Assembly (NCBI GenBank): GCA_026770585.1
Contig: MU646360.1
Location: 909,828-922,923, forward strand
DNA: 13,096 nucleotides
Reading direction: 5' to 3'
Source of the DNA: Baffinella frigidus
Taxonomy: Eukaryota > Cryptophyceae > Cryptomonadales > Baffinellaceae
Shown here: one piece after another, positions 12,871 to 13,096 of the stretch
Layout: each line of letters opens with the position of its first letter
How positions within the stretch are numbered: position 1 is the first letter of the stretch
The notes under the pieces: model-generated
Database searches by the model: none
Seen by the model: the letters and a program-made list of their open reading frames with translations, nothing else
Told to the model about the DNA's origin: nothing
Position numbers and translations under genes: made by a program

Positions 12871-12960
12871 TTCTTTCTGAGTTTAATAAAGAAGAGGCAG
12901 AAGAAGAAGAAGAAGAAGAAGAAGAAGAAGCAGTAGAAAAGAAAAGAAGAAGAAGAAGGT
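12871..12960 (+). repeat. AATAAAGAAG-tailed sequence grading into a GAA microsatellite
   Basis: TTCTTTCTGAGTTTAATAAAGAAGAGGCAG is followed by a long GAA array (12900-12958). The beginning parallels TTCTTTCGGAGGTTAATAAAG at 12664-12684, so the array looks like the expanded tail of another retroposon copy. Confidence 0.7.
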
Positions 12961-12990
12961 TGGATCACACCGTGCCGGTCTATGTCGCCG

Positions 12991-13096
12991 AAAGAGAGAG
13001 TGAGAGAGAGAGTGTGTGTGTGTGTTTGTGTGTGTGAGAGAGTGAGAGAGAGAGAGTGTGTGTGTGTGTTTGTGTGTGTGAGAGAGTGAGAGAGAG
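12991..13096 (+). repeat. Compound GA/GT microsatellite with 44-bp period
   Basis: Blocks of GAGAGAGTGAGAGAGAG alternate with TGTGTGTGTGTTTGTGTGTG. The TTT interruption recurs at 13025-13027 and 13069-13071, exactly 44 bp apart, so the compound unit itself is tandemly repeated. It continues past the window end. Confidence 0.9.

Overview
The window looks like nuclear DNA of a unicellular eukaryote, most likely a microalga or related protist. The evidence is a RING/TRAF-zinc-finger/MATH-type protein, a SAM plus armadillo-repeat protein whose pieces join through GT-AG introns, a telomere-like (TTTGGGG/TTTCGGG) tract inside one of those introns, and very dense non-autonomous transposable elements. 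Nothing resembles an operon, a bacterial ribosome binding site or a CRISPR array. I cannot name the species.

Layout. 1-3700 is repeat territory: a C-rich start, a duplicated 130-bp block (278-409 and 2968-3100), repeated possible transposon tips near 1033 and 1216, a 21-bp minisatellite (2045-2330), and a nested insertion (3338-3509 inside an older repeat). 4042-5331 (+) is the best single-exon gene, a TRAF-type E3 ubiquitin ligase candidate. 5332-8760 holds at least five copies of a palindromic roughly 120-bp element (TIR CAGGGGTACCTCGC), other inverted repeats, and one AT-rich island (7290-7466) with a protein-like reading frame foreign in composition. 8858-10702 (-) is a spliced gene that I model as short exon, SAM exon, ARM exon, all joined in phase 0. 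10703-13096 returns to repeats: two more insertions of the families seen earlier, a second copy of the 140-bp MITE, retroposon-like pieces ending in AATAAAGAAG, and a compound GA/GT microsatellite at the window end.

The most notable observation is a 140-bp MITE (9925-10064) with 53-bp perfect terminal inverted repeats and a 4-bp target duplication. It sits exactly behind the 5' splice donor of the SAM exon, so that the target duplication GAGT is part of the donor GTGAGT. A second 140-bp copy at 11818-11957 has its own target duplication (GCAT), which establishes the element boundaries. Other introns and the 3' UTR of the same gene are also occupied by repeats.

The two genes show no sign of working together. 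Both encode protein-interaction scaffolds of types that are common in large protist gene families. I see no tRNA or rRNA gene and can support no promoter call.
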